The notes: generated from the sequence alone by a model not told the origin. DNA of 64,000 nt from Afipia massiliensis (GCF_014203115.1 NZ_JACHIJ010000007.1:186001-250000), one strand, 5' to 3'. Shown: positions 8,862 to 18,551, counted from the stretch's first letter. Numbers and translations are program-made.

Positions 8862-8991
8862 GCTGCGTCGCGGCGCAGCCCGGCGGCTCCGCCGGGCTTT
8901 GGCCAAGCGCCTGCGTTGCGATTAAAAATCCTGCAACGAGGACGATCGCCAGCGTCAGAGTTGCTGAAACCACGACAAGCGGTGTTTTCAT
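8839..8991 (-). CDS. Small single-pass membrane/exported peptide (50 aa)
   Basis: A 50-residue frame starting MKTPLVVVSATL with one strong hydrophobic helix (residues 4-28) and a short tail with two Cys (PPGCAATQLTTICGK). The tail could form a periplasmic disulfide. AGAGAGA precedes the ATG. It overlaps the end of the DUF486 gene by 23 nt and its coding DNA contains the hairpin at 8877-8898, which counts against it; similar short Cys-tailed peptides are however common in this family. Unrecognised. Confidence 0.45.
   Translation of the reverse strand: MKTPLVVVSATLTLAIVLVAGFLIATQALGQSPAEPPGCAATQLTTICGK
8877..8900 (+). terminator. Hairpin terminator after DUF486 gene
   Basis: A perfect 10-bp stem AGCCCGGCGG / CCGCCGGGCT with a 2-nt loop followed by TTT lies 16 nt after the stop codon. 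Confidence 0.6.
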
Positions 8992-9061
8992 TCGTGTCTC
9001 TCTACCGCGCACGCCAACGCGAGGCCGCGGGATCATCTCGGTGCGCAGGGAGTAAGTGGCC

Positions 9062-9241
9062 TCAGCCGGCAATCGGCATGGCGGCCACGACCTTGATCGA
9101 CAGCGCCGTGACAGTGACGAGCAGGCACACCGACAGCGACGCCACCGCGAGCGAGGCGGCGAGGGCGTTCGACAATCGGGCCGATGCAATGCGCGCGGAC
9201 CGCAGTCCGAAACCAATTCCTGAAACCGGCGACCGGATCAT
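9062..9241 (-). CDS. Small membrane protein (59 aa)
   Basis: An ATG at 9239-9241 preceded by a good GAGGA opens a 59-residue frame: a basic N-terminus with several Arg (to about residue 23), then one long hydrophobic helix (NALAASLAVASLSVCLLV onward, residues 25-50) and the end AAMPIAG. This is a typical positive-inside single-span membrane protein. It is followed on the same strand, after 70 nt, by the 50-residue peptide at 8839-8991, so both may share a transcript. I do not recognise a family. Confidence 0.5.
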   Translation of the reverse strand: MIRSPVSGIGFGLRSARIASARLSNALAASLAVASLSVCLLVTVTALSIKVVAAMPIAG

Positions 9242-9402
9242 GGTCGTGAATCCTCAAATCGGGCGGCGAATCACCGCTGCCCGGAATTTCTCAGGAATCG
9301 CTGTCAACATTGCGGCGCGCGCCCGTCAAACATGGCGGAAGCGAGGCAGGGCGAGCAAAATCAGCGGGTTATGCCCGCTATCCCGGCTGGAATCTGCGCG
9401 TT

Positions 9403-10074
9403 TCAGGCCTCGGCCGTGAGGCCGGTCTCGGTCCCCGGGACGGTTTCAGGCGCTGCGATCTCGGCCGGACGCCATGCCATCGAGACGAAGCGCGGCTCCT
9501 GTTCGATCCGCTTCAGCCAGGCGCGCACCGACGGATAGCCGGAGAGATCGAAGTCGCACTGGTTGGCGACATGGGTGTAGCCGTACATAGCGATGTCCGC
9601 GACGGTGAGATGTCCCGCCGCGAAATAATCGTGGGTCTTGAGGTGATTTTCCATCACCCGCAGCGCAGCGTAGCCACGCTCCATCCAGTCTTCCAGCGAA
9701 TGGGTCTGCAGGTCGCGCCCGCCCCGCACCAGCACCAGCCAGAAATACGCGGCGCCGACGCTCGGCTCCAGCGCATGCTGTTCGAAGAACATCCATTGCA
9801 GCGCCTGCGCGCGATCGATGCGATCTTCCGGCGCGAGCGACGTGCCGATGGCAACGTACCAGAGGATCGCGTTGGACTCCGCAAGGTAACGGCCGTCGGC
9901 CACTTCCAGCAGCGGCACCTGTCCAGAGGGATTGCGCGCGAGAAATTCCGGCGTGCGGCTTTCGCCGCGCAGAATGTCGACCTCGATGGCCTTGTAGGGC
10001 GCGTTCAACAGCGACAGCGCAAGGCGGACCTTGTAGCTGTTGCCGGAACGTTGCATCGAGTAAAGTTTGTACAT
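9403..10074 (-). CDS. Glutathione S-transferase family protein
   Basis: A 223-residue GST. The start MYKLYSMQRSGNSYKVRLAL is the thioredoxin-fold beta1-alpha1 with Ser9/Ser13 as likely catalytic serine candidates; NPSGQVPLLE (cis-Pro) and AESNAILWYV complete the GSH site. The C-terminal domain has LTVADIAMYGYTHVA with the conserved Asp. It is clearly related in layout to the GST at 29270 (ESRTPEFL, SGQVPLLE, ADIAMYGYTHVA against ESRTAEFL, AGQVPVLE, ADVALLAYTRVA), suggesting they are paralogues. The gene is single. Confidence 0.9.
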   Translation of the reverse strand: MYKLYSMQRSGNSYKVRLALSLLNAPYKAIEVDILRGESRTPEFLARNPSGQVPLLEVADGRYLAESNAILWYVAIGTSLAPEDRIDRAQALQWMFFEQHALEPSVGAAYFWLVLVRGGRDLQTHSLEDWMERGYAALRVMENHLKTHDYFAAGHLTVADIAMYGYTHVANQCDFDLSGYPSVRAWLKRIEQEPRFVSMAWRPAEIAAPETVPGTETGLTAEA

Positions 10075-10325
10075 GCGGGCTTTCGAAAAATACCGTCCAG
10101 AATAATTGCCAGCGACCAGCGGCGCGAGCGGAGTGCCGTCCAGCCCGAACCCTCAGGCCGGTGTAACAATGAGGTTCCGGGCCGCGTGCCGCAAGGCCTC
10201 CGCGTTAGAAAAAGTCAAATCGCTCACAGCCATGCATAGACTGGCGATTTTATGCTGCGGAAGGTGAGCTGGCGCGTCAATTTCACGCAAATCGGCGTGA
10301 AAAAATGGCCTGCAATCCGTGATCG

Positions 10326-11336
10326 TCAGGACTTGTTCGCAACTGCGTCAAGATCGAGATAGCGCATGCGCTTCGCCTCACGGCGGCCCTGCGCGATGGC
10401 TTCGAGCACAAGGCCGATGGCGAAGCTGAGAAAGCCGAGCTGCGCGATGGCGGCGGCGAGAATCGCGGTCGGAAACCGCGGCACCAGCCCCGTTTCCAGA
10501 TAGGTGACGATCAGCGGCGCGCCGAGACCGGCGCAGATGATCAGCAACATGGCGCCGATCGCGCTGAAGAAACGCAGCGGCCGGGTTTCCTTGTAGAGCT
10601 TAATCAGCGTCAGCAGGATGCGGGTGCCGTCGCGATAGGTCCGCAGCTTGCTCTGCGATCCTTCGGGCCGCGTCGCATAAGGCAGCGGCATTTCACCGGC
10701 GGCGATCTTGAGGTCGAGCGCGTGGACCGACAACTCCGCCTCGATTTCGAATCCGCTTGAGGTGACCGGAAACGATTTCGCGAAACGTCGCGACAGCACG
10801 CGGTAGCCCGAGAGAATATCGGTGAAGCCGTCGCCGAACATGTGCGCCAGAATGCGGTTGAACAGGCGGTTGCCGAAGCGATGACCGCGCGGGAACGCGC
10901 CGTCGCCGCCGTTGCGGGTGCCGACCATCATGTCGAGGTTGCGTGTCACCAGCGCCTCGATCAGCGCGCCGGCCGCGGTCGGATCGTAGGTCGCGTCGCC
11001 GTCGGCGAGAATGTAGATGTCGGCATCGATGTCGGCCAGCATGCGGCGGACGACGTTGCCCTTGCCCTGAAGCATTTCGCGCCGGACGATGGCGCCGGCC
11101 GCGACGGCGGCCTCATAGGTGCCGTCGGTGGAATTGTTGTCGTAGACGTAGATCCGCGCGCCGGGCAGCGCGCGCTTGAAGCCGTCGATCACGCTGCTGA
11201 TGGCGGCTTCCTCGTTGTAGCAGGGCAGAAGCACGGCGATGGAGCGATTGCGCACCATCGCGCTGTGCGGAAACAGGTCGTCGATTTCGTCGCGGACGCG
11301 ATCAAGCTTTGACAAGGCGGCTGCTCCCGATTGCAT
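10326..11336 (-). CDS. Family 2 glycosyltransferase (dolichol-phosphate-mannose-synthase-like)
   Basis: A 336-residue membrane glycosyltransferase. The GT-A domain has IAVLLPCYNEE (residues 33-43), a DNNSTDGT segment and the divalent-metal motif LADGDATYDP near 111-120. Two C-terminal transmembrane helices (about 254-275 and 285-315) are typical of enzymes that charge undecaprenyl phosphate with a sugar. The start overlaps the upstream GT87-like gene by 35 nt; a second ATG at 11258 is possible but has no better ribosome-binding site. Pairing with a DUF2029/GT87 membrane transferase suggests that one enzyme makes the lipid-linked sugar donor and the other uses it, in envelope glycan synthesis. 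This is inference. Confidence 0.87.
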   Translation of the reverse strand: MQSGAAALSKLDRVRDEIDDLFPHSAMVRNRSIAVLLPCYNEEAAISSVIDGFKRALPGARIYVYDNNSTDGTYEAAVAAGAIVRREMLQGKGNVVRRMLADIDADIYILADGDATYDPTAAGALIEALVTRNLDMMVGTRNGGDGAFPRGHRFGNRLFNRILAHMFGDGFTDILSGYRVLSRRFAKSFPVTSSGFEIEAELSVHALDLKIAAGEMPLPYATRPEGSQSKLRTYRDGTRILLTLIKLYKETRPLRFFSAIGAMLLIICAGLGAPLIVTYLETGLVPRFPTAILAAAIAQLGFLSFAIGLVLEAIAQGRREAKRMRYLDLDAVANKS

Positions 11337-12531
11337 GGATGCCGAGGTCGCTCGCCGCGCGCCGCAGCGTCATGGCGTAGAGCGCGAGCATGACGAGAAG
11401 GCCGAGCGGAATGCCGCTCAGTCCGGCGATGCTGCGGGTGAGAAATGGCACGGCCCAGGCCAGCGCCAGCAAGGACAACTCATAAGAATGAAAGCCGCGC
11501 GTCAGTCCGTGACGGACCAGAAACGCAATCGCGATGCCGAGCACCACCATGTCGTAGTCCAGCACGTAGGGCGTCGCGAGGAGGCTTGCGACCGCGAGCG
11601 CCGCGGCCTTGAGTTCGAATGCCGCCTGCGAGCGCCACAGCCGGACGATGGATGCGGCCAGCGCCAGCGCCAGCGCGCCCTGCGCGGCATAGGCGGCATC
11701 GATGCTGCCGCCCCACATTCGCACCGCCGAGAACAGCGACTGGATTTTCTCCCAGCCGGTGCCGCCGGCTTCCAGCACCACGGTTCGCGTGAAGGTCGCG
11801 GACTCGGCGAAGGCGTGCCAGACGCTCATGCCGAACAGCAACGTTGATGCAAGGATCAGCGTCGCAACGGTGGCGGTGGCGCTCAGGATCGTGGTCCAGC
11901 GTCCGGTCGCGAGCAGCACGAGCGGAATCAGGAGTCCGAACTGCGGCTTGTACGACAACAGGCCAAGCAGCACGCCGGCCAGCACCGGCCGTCGGTCCAG
12001 CAGGGTGAGAAATCCGCCGAGCAATGCTGCGGTGAAAAACGCATTCTGGCCGTGACCGATATTGACGAACACCGCGGGAAACGCCGCTGTCGCAAGCCAC
12101 GTCTCGCGCCGTGGCACGATGGCATAGACCGCCGCCATGAAAGCCGGGAGCGAGACCGCGAGCCAGCACAGCAATGCGAGAGGGTAGGGCATCAGCGCCA
12201 GCAGTGCTGCGACCATCAGGAAGAACGGCGGATAGTGCCAGCCGAAGAAGGGGACGTCGCGGCCTTCGAACACGGCGATCTCGGCGGCGTGCTGAAGCTG
12301 CGGATCGTAGGCATCGGGCGCTTTGCCCGATAGCGTCAGGACACCGGCGGCATAGACGTTGGAGAAATCGGTTCCGATCGGCTTGCCGTTGCGGTCGATC
12401 AAATGGCTTGAGGTCGCAAGCAAGCCGATCAGGCCGGCCAGCGAGATGGCGAGTACCAGCAGGGCATAGTTGCGGATACGGCCTAGCGTGAGCCATCTCC
12501 CGGTCCGCAGGTCTTGCCAGATATGCCGCAT
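11302..12531 (-). CDS. DUF2029 / GT87-type membrane glycosyltransferase
   Basis: A 409-residue polytopic membrane protein with about ten hydrophobic helices. The first periplasmic loop holds PIGTDFSNVYAAG, with the Asp expected in the catalytic loop of GT-C transferases, and the PFFGWHYPPFFL segment shared by the DUF2029 family (alpha-mannosyltransferases that use polyprenyl-phosphate sugars). The gene begins the two-gene unit with the GT2 gene, with which it overlaps; it is divergent from the aminotransferase. The sugar and acceptor are unknown. Confidence 0.82.
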   Translation of the reverse strand: MRHIWQDLRTGRWLTLGRIRNYALLVLAISLAGLIGLLATSSHLIDRNGKPIGTDFSNVYAAGVLTLSGKAPDAYDPQLQHAAEIAVFEGRDVPFFGWHYPPFFLMVAALLALMPYPLALLCWLAVSLPAFMAAVYAIVPRRETWLATAAFPAVFVNIGHGQNAFFTAALLGGFLTLLDRRPVLAGVLLGLLSYKPQFGLLIPLVLLATGRWTTILSATATVATLILASTLLFGMSVWHAFAESATFTRTVVLEAGGTGWEKIQSLFSAVRMWGGSIDAAYAAQGALALALAASIVRLWRSQAAFELKAAALAVASLLATPYVLDYDMVVLGIAIAFLVRHGLTRGFHSYELSLLALAWAVPFLTRSIAGLSGIPLGLLVMLALYAMTLRRAASDLGIHAIGSSRLVKA

Positions 12532-12718
12532 TTTCTCGCCAGAATTTACGAATATTGCAGGGACACTAGGGTGGGGCGCTTTAAGGTTTCCTTAGTCCGG
12601 CGTGCAATTTCGTGTGTTTCGGGCAAAGTTTCTTGCGATGCAGCGTCGCCCGTTTTAGGGTGCCCCGCCCCGCTAAATCCGCGAATCCGGGCCTTCGCGA
12701 CCCTTCAGCATCCTTTAG

Positions 12719-13930
<1,212 letters not shown>

Positions 13931-13964
13931 ACAGGTAACTGCCACGTCTTTGCGGTGTTTTTCC

Positions 13965-13993
13965 GGCCCACCTTGTTTTCGACAAGGTGGGCC
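13965..13993 (+). terminator. Hairpin after aatA
   Basis: A 12-bp stem GGCCCACCTTGT / ACAAGGTGGGCC with a 5-nt loop, 34 nt after the stop. A weak T-rich end follows. Confidence 0.65.
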
Positions 13994-14045
13994 GTTCGCT
14001 GTACCGTGAACTGAGGGGCCAGGATTAAACCTCGGGAGGACGGTC

Positions 14046-14738
14046 ATGACTGACAAGCCTTCAATCATTCTGGTGCACGGGTTCTGGGGCGGTGCCGCAC
14101 ATTGGAGCAAGGTCATCGTTGAGCTTGCGCGACGAGGCCATACCGCCCTCCACGCCGTCGAATTGCCGTTAACGTCTCTTGCCAATGATGCCGAGCGGAC
14201 CCGTAAAATGATTGCGCAGCAGGCTGGGCCGGTTCTGCTGGTCGGTCACTCGTATGGTGGGGCCGTTATCACGCAGGCGGGCAACCAGCCGAATGTGGTC
14301 GGCCTGGTGTATATCGCGGCATTCGCTCCTGATGCCGGCGAAAGCCCGGGTGGCATTACGGCAAAGCACCCGCCGGTTGGCGCTGCCAATCTTGCGCCTG
14401 ACAGTGATGGCTATCTCTGGGTCAAGCCGGACAAATATCACGAAAGCTTTTGTCAGGATCTGACCCCGGAGGAGGGCTTGGTCATGGGCGTGACCCAGAA
14501 GGCTCCCCTTGCCAGTACGTTCGCGGATGAAATCTCCGTGCCGGCATGGAAGAAAAAGCCGTCCTGGTATCAGATATCCAGTGAGGATCGGATGATCGCC
14601 CCGGCAAATCAGGAATGGATGTCCGGGCGGCTTGGGGCCAAGAAGGTGATTACGCTGAAAGCCAGCCACGCCTCCCTTGCATCGATGCCGCGCGAAGTGG
14701 CATCCCTCATCGAAGAAGCGGCTACCGCTGCGAGATGA
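14046..14738 (+). CDS. Alpha/beta hydrolase
   Basis: A 230-residue soluble hydrolase. It starts with the oxyanion segment ILVHGFWGGAAHW; the nucleophile is Ser69 in GHSYGG, the acid Asp181 (SSEDRMI) and the base His208 (KASHASL). This is the EstC/pyrethroid- and salicylate-esterase-like group of plant and bacterial origin. No signal peptide. GGGAGGA at about 14034-14040 gives a strong start. Its codon use is less GC-biased than its neighbours (for example AAACCTCGGGAGG leader and TTA/ATT codons), and it is bracketed by a duplicated 26-nt end of aatA, so it may be a later insertion. Substrate unknown. Confidence 0.9.
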   Translation: MTDKPSIILVHGFWGGAAHWSKVIVELARRGHTALHAVELPLTSLANDAERTRKMIAQQAGPVLLVGHSYGGAVITQAGNQPNVVGLVYIAAFAPDAGESPGGITAKHPPVGAANLAPDSDGYLWVKPDKYHESFCQDLTPEEGLVMGVTQKAPLASTFADEISVPAWKKKPSWYQISSEDRMIAPANQEWMSGRLGAKKVITLKASHASLASMPREVASLIEEAATAAR

Positions 14739-14753
14739 ATCATCCAGTTCGCA

Positions 14754-14779
14754 AGCGCTTCTGCGGCAATTTGCGATAA
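14754..14779 (+). repeat. Direct repeat, copy 2 (aatA 3' end remnant)
   Basis: 25 of 26 positions match 13905-13930. In this copy the frame still reads RFCGNLR and stop, preceded by a degenerate RK, but it has no gene in front; it is a remnant. Confidence 0.85.
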
Positions 14780-14834
14780 CGCAGCACCACAAAAGCAACA
14801 CTGCGGAAACAATGTCGGCATTTTGATATCAAAT

Positions 14835-14873
14835 AAGGGAAGCGCCATGTTTTTGACACGGCGCTTCCCTTTT
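14835..14873 (+). terminator. Rho-independent terminator
   Basis: Stem AAGGGAAGCGCC / GGCGCTTCCCTT with a 13-nt loop followed by TTTTG. If the hydrolase is an insertion, this would have been the original aatA terminator. Confidence 0.8.
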
Positions 14874-14914
14874 GTCCGGCCGCCAATCAAACTTGCAATC
14901 TGGAGTTCTAATTC

Positions 14915-15421
14915 ATGCGTCTTTCATCCCTCCTCGGTGTCGCGGTCGCGGCACTCGTCGCCACAGTCGCTACGGCGAATGCACAGCAGCAGCAGGGCGT
15001 GCGCGTCGGCGTGCTCGAATGCAGCGGCGGCCAGAACGTCGGCATGGTGATCACGTCCGCGACCACGCTTGAATGCGTCTTCCGCAGCGAAGGCCGCCGG
15101 CCGGAGCCTTATCTGGCGCATGTCAGCCGCTTCGGCATCGATCTCGGCGTCACCGCGAACACCGGCCTTGCATGGGCCGTGCATGCGCCAACCCGGCGCG
15201 TTGGCCGCGGCGACCTCGCTGGTAACTATGGTGGCGTGGGCGGCAACGTCTCGTTCGGCGTCGGCGGCGGCGGCAACCTGCTGTGGGGCGGTTCGCAGAA
15301 TTCCTTCGCGCTTCAGCCGCTCAGCCTGCAGGGCCAGACCGGCGTGAACGTGACCGGCGGCGTCGTCGGCCTCGACCTCGAGCCGGTCGCCTACAAGAAG
15401 AAGCGTCGCCATCGCGGTTGA
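14915..15421 (+). CDS. DUF992 secreted protein, paralogue 1
   Basis: A 168-residue exported protein: signal peptide to about residue 24 (ATANAQ), then the DUF992 domain with GVLECSGG, CVFRSEG, YLAHVSRFGIDLGVT, GDLAGNYGG, a Gly-rich run (GVGGGGN) and the block SQNSFALQPLSLQGQTG. The tail is basic (KKKRRHRG). Two Cys (in LEC and ECVF) may form a disulfide. The gene is followed by a terminator and then a paralogue 163 nt on. DUF992 proteins are periplasmic and of unknown function, often expressed strongly in this family. Confidence 0.9.
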   Translation: MRLSSLLGVAVAALVATVATANAQQQQGVRVGVLECSGGQNVGMVITSATTLECVFRSEGRRPEPYLAHVSRFGIDLGVTANTGLAWAVHAPTRRVGRGDLAGNYGGVGGNVSFGVGGGGNLLWGGSQNSFALQPLSLQGQTGVNVTGGVVGLDLEPVAYKKKRRHRG

Positions 15422-15440
15422 GTTAATAAAACGGAATGAA

Positions 15441-15468
15441 AAAGGCCCGCTGATGCGGGCCTTTTTTT
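15441..15468 (+). terminator. Rho-independent terminator after DUF992 gene 1
   Basis: Stem AAAGGCCCGC / GCGGGCCTTT with loop TGAT and a seven-T tail. Confidence 0.9.
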
Positions 15469-15584
15469 GTGACTCTTTAAATGCTGTCGACGGGCGGCAA
15501 TTGAACATTGGCGGATGGTATGACTAGATGCGGCGACTTTTCACATCATCAGTTCTATTTGCGCCATTCAGCCGGAGACATCCC

Positions 15585-16067
15585 ATGCGCCGCCTTTCGA
15601 CTTTCCTGACCGTTGCCTCGACAGCCCTGATCGCGACGGCTGTTCTTGCTCATGCGCAGTCAGGACGCACCCAGGTCGGTGTGCTTGAGTGCCGCGGCGG
15701 TCCGAATGTCGGCATGATCGTCGGCTCGGTCACCAATCTGGGCTGCGTCTTCCGCTCGCAGGGCCGTCCGGATGATCTTTACACCGCGCGCATCACCAAG
15801 ATCGGCGTCGATCTCGGCATCACCACCGAGACGGCATTGTCATGGGCCGTGTTCGCGCCGACTGTCCAACTCGGCTCGGGTGACCTGGCCGGTAATTACG
15901 CCGGCGTGAACGCCAGCGCCGCTGTCGGCGTCGGGCTTGGCGCCAACGCCATGATCGGCGGCTCGCAGAACTCGTTCGCCTTGCAGCCGCTCAGCGTGCA
16001 GGGCCAGACCGGATTGAGCGTCGCGGGCGGCGTGCAGAGCCTGGAACTGCGTCCCGGCCGCTTCTGA
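15585..16067 (+). CDS. DUF992 secreted protein, paralogue 2
   Basis: A 160-residue paralogue of the preceding gene: signal peptide ending near AHAQS, then GVLECRGG, CVFRSQG, YTARITKIGVDLGIT, GDLAGNYAG and SQNSFALQPLSVQGQTG. It lacks the basic tail of paralogue 1. Start at 15585 chosen because GGAG at 15573-15576 is well placed and the next residues are a signal peptide; an upstream in-frame ATG at 15528 would put 19 residues before it. It has its own promoter region and terminator. Confidence 0.9.
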   Translation: MRRLSTFLTVASTALIATAVLAHAQSGRTQVGVLECRGGPNVGMIVGSVTNLGCVFRSQGRPDDLYTARITKIGVDLGITTETALSWAVFAPTVQLGSGDLAGNYAGVNASAAVGVGLGANAMIGGSQNSFALQPLSVQGQTGLSVAGGVQSLELRPGRF

Positions 16068-16089
16068 TTTCCGCACGAAATATTTTTGC

Positions 16090-16119
16090 AAAGGCCCGTC
16101 GTCATGGCGGGCCTTTTGT
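16090..16119 (+). terminator. Rho-independent terminator after DUF992 gene 2
   Basis: Stem AAAGGCCCG / CGGGCCTTT with loop of about 9 nt followed by TTGTTTT. Confidence 0.85.
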
Positions 16120-16240
16120 TTTCGATAATGTCTGCAACGGGTCAGCAACTTTAGGTGATCGGGGGATGCTGCGCAGCGGCATGTTTCCCGCTTGCCAACC
16201 GCACCGCGCCTTGAGACGATCACCCTGCCGACCCGCGTGA

Positions 16241-16372
16241 GCGCATTCCGCAGAAGTGGGCTTGGCGCGAGCGGAATGCGCGCAACATTGAAGTAAGAGT
16301 GTTCCGGCGGCGACCGGATTCCACCTCGGGTCAAACCCATGGGGCTTGCCCAAGGACATGCTTCGCCGGAAC
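16241..16372 (+). promoter_or_regulatory. Structured leader upstream of EF-G-like gene
   Basis: Two nested inverted repeats lie in the 290-nt gap before the EF-G-like start: GCGCATTCCGC (16241-16251) with GCGGAATGCGC (16271-16281), a perfect 11-bp stem, and GTTCCGGCG (16301-16309) with CGCCGGAAC (16364-16372). Between the latter arms are smaller GGGT/ACCC and GGGC/GCCC pairs. They could form a 5' UTR fold; no known riboswitch is recognised. Confidence 0.4.
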
Positions 16373-16411
16373 TTGCTCGATGCGGGCCGTGCTCCAGACA
16401 GGAGACGGCAA

Positions 16412-18463
16412 ATGGGACAAGACAACCTGAGAAGTCCCCGTGGTCCCCGGTGCATTGCGCTGGTGGGCCCATTTCAGAGTGGCAAGACCACATTACTTGA
16501 AGCGATCCTGGCCCGGACCGGGGCCATTCCCAAAGCAGGCACCATCGAAGCATGCAACACCATCGGGGATTCCTCTCCGCAGGCGCGGCACCATCGCATG
16601 AGCGTCGGTCTGACTGCTGCGACCACGACCTTCATGGGCGACAGCTACACCTTTATCGATTGTCCCGGCTCCGTCGAATTCGCCCATGACATGCGCGCGG
16701 CGCTGCCGGCGGTCGATGCCGCGGTGATCGTGTGCGAAGCCGACGAGCGCAAGCTGCCGCAGTTGCAGCTCATCATGCGCGAGCTGGAAGACCTCGGCAT
16801 TCCGCGCTTCCTGTTTCTGAACAAGATCGACAAGGCGAACAAGCGCATCCGCGAAACGCTGGCGACGTTGCAGCCGGCCTCGCGCACGCCGCTGGTGCTT
16901 CGGCAAATTCCGATCTGGAAGGGCGATCTCATCGCCGGTTTCGTCGATCTCGCGCTGGAGCGCGCCTTCGTTTATCGCGAGCACATGCCCTCCGAGGTGA
17001 TCGAGCTTGAGGCCGGCGATCTCGACCGTGAAAAGGAAGCCCGGCTCACGATGCTGGAAAAACTCGCCGATCATGACGACCGGCTGCTCGAACAGTTGCT
17101 GGAAGACATCCCGCCGCCGCGCGATGAGGTGTTCGACGATCTCGCCAGCGAATTGCGCGAAGGCCAGATATGCCCGGTGCTGCTCGGCTGCGCGACGCGC
17201 GAGAACGGCGTGCTGCGGTTGCTGAAAGCGCTGCGTCATGAAGCGCCCGATGTCGCCGCGACCGCCGAACGGCTCGGCGTCTCCAACGAGACCACAGCGC
17301 TCGCTTACGTCATGAAGACCACGCATCTTCAGCACGGCGGCAAGCTGTCGCTGACGCGGATTCTGCGCGGTCATATCGCCGACGGCGACACCGTGCAGTC
17401 GTCAGGTGGCGGCGCCGGCCGCATCTCGGGAATTGCTGCTCCGAATGTCGGCAGTGACACCAAGCGTGCATCGGCCGCGGCGGGCGACACGGTCTCGCTC
17501 GGCAAGCTGGATGCGGTGAAGACCGCCGATACACTGACGACGGGCAAGACCGCGCCCGAAGCGCTGGTGGACGTTGTGCCGACCGCGCCCGTGCTGGCGA
17601 CGGCGCTCGCAGCAACGGATCGCAAGGACGACGTCAAGCTCGGCCAGGCCCTGACGCGCCTCGTCGAGGAAGATCCTTCGCTGAGCGTCGTGCACAATCA
17701 GCTCACCCACCAGATGGTGCTGTGGGGGCAGGGCGAGATGCATCTGCGCGTCGCGGTCGAACGGTTGCAGGACCGCTTTGGCGTCAGCGTGAAACAGCAC
17801 GCGCCGCCGGTGGGTTATCAGGAGACCATCCGCAAGACGATCACCCAGCGCGGGCGTCACAAAAAGCAATCCGGCGGCCACGGCCAGTTCGGCGACGTGG
17901 TGCTGGCCATTAAGCCGCTGCCGCGCGGCAGCGGCTTTGTTTTCATCGAGAAGATCGTCGGAGGCGCGGTGCCGAAGAATTATATCGGCGCAGTCGAGGA
18001 GGGCGCCGGCGACGGTCTTGCGCGCGGGCCACTCGGCTTCCCGGTGATCGATGTGGAAGTCACGCTGACGGACGGCTCGTATCACAGTGTCGATTCGTCC
18101 GATCAGGCGTTCCGGACCGCAGCGAGGATCGGCGTCACCGAAGCTTTGCCGCAATGCGCGCCGGTGCTGCTTGAGCCGATCCACGTGGTCGAGATCGTCT
18201 GCCCGACCGATGCGACGGCGAAGATCAACTCGATCCTCTCCGGGCGGCGTGGCCAGATTCTCGGCTTCGACACCCGCGAAGGCTGGACCGGCTGGGATCT
18301 GGTGCGGGCGATGATGCCCGAAGCGGAGATCGGTGATCTGATCGTGGAGGTGCGTTCGGCAACGGCCGGCGCGGGCGGTTTCACCCGGCAGTTCGACCAC
18401 ATGTCCGAAGTGACCGGCCGCGCGGCGGACCAGATCATCGCAGCCCATCGCGCGGCGGCGTAG
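16412..18463 (+). CDS. Elongation factor G-like translational GTPase
   Basis: A 683-residue EF-G paralogue with all domains: P-loop GPFQSGKTT (19-27), switch II as DCPGS, NKID for guanine, domain II, and the C-terminal domains IV/V ending in VRSATAGAGGF and QFDHMSEVTG. The switch I motif of true EF-G (RGITI) is absent, replaced by HHRMSVGLTAAT, and the catalytic His after DTPG is Ser here. This matches the EF-G-like (EF-G2-type) group in many Alphaproteobacteria rather than the essential fusA, which sits with rpsL/rpsG. Start at 16412 is set by GGAG at 16401; longer in-frame starts lack a site. Role unknown; possibly stress or recycling. Confidence 0.88.
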   Translation: MGQDNLRSPRGPRCIALVGPFQSGKTTLLEAILARTGAIPKAGTIEACNTIGDSSPQARHHRMSVGLTAATTTFMGDSYTFIDCPGSVEFAHDMRAALPAVDAAVIVCEADERKLPQLQLIMRELEDLGIPRFLFLNKIDKANKRIRETLATLQPASRTPLVLRQIPIWKGDLIAGFVDLALERAFVYREHMPSEVIELEAGDLDREKEARLTMLEKLADHDDRLLEQLLEDIPPPRDEVFDDLASELREGQICPVLLGCATRENGVLRLLKALRHEAPDVAATAERLGVSNETTALAYVMKTTHLQHGGKLSLTRILRGHIADGDTVQSSGGGAGRISGIAAPNVGSDTKRASAAAGDTVSLGKLDAVKTADTLTTGKTAPEALVDVVPTAPVLATALAATDRKDDVKLGQALTRLVEEDPSLSVVHNQLTHQMVLWGQGEMHLRVAVERLQDRFGVSVKQHAPPVGYQETIRKTITQRGRHKKQSGGHGQFGDVVLAIKPLPRGSGFVFIEKIVGGAVPKNYIGAVEEGAGDGLARGPLGFPVIDVEVTLTDGSYHSVDSSDQAFRTAARIGVTEALPQCAPVLLEPIHVVEIVCPTDATAKINSILSGRRGQILGFDTREGWTGWDLVRAMMPEAEIGDLIVEVRSATAGAGGFTRQFDHMSEVTGRAADQIIAAHRAAA

Positions 18464-18496
18464 GCAGATACCCGAAGGCTCGTCCTTCGTGACTAC

Positions 18497-18551
18497 AAAA
18501 CGGTTTCAGTGATGTGTGATACATCATTGAAACCGTTTTTTAGTTGCATTA
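18497..18551 (+). terminator. Rho-independent terminator after EF-G-like gene
   Basis: Arms AAAACGGTTTCA (18497-18508) and TGAAACCGTTTT (18538-18549), with an inner GATGT/ACATC pair and a T run. It covers an in-frame ATG (18509) of the next gene, so that start is unlikely. Confidence 0.85.

Noticed and set aside
10275-10310. A hairpin TTTCACGC/GCGTGAAA after the GT2 gene
   Set aside because: Short stem with the A/T tracts in the wrong order for a minus-strand terminator; not listed as a feature.
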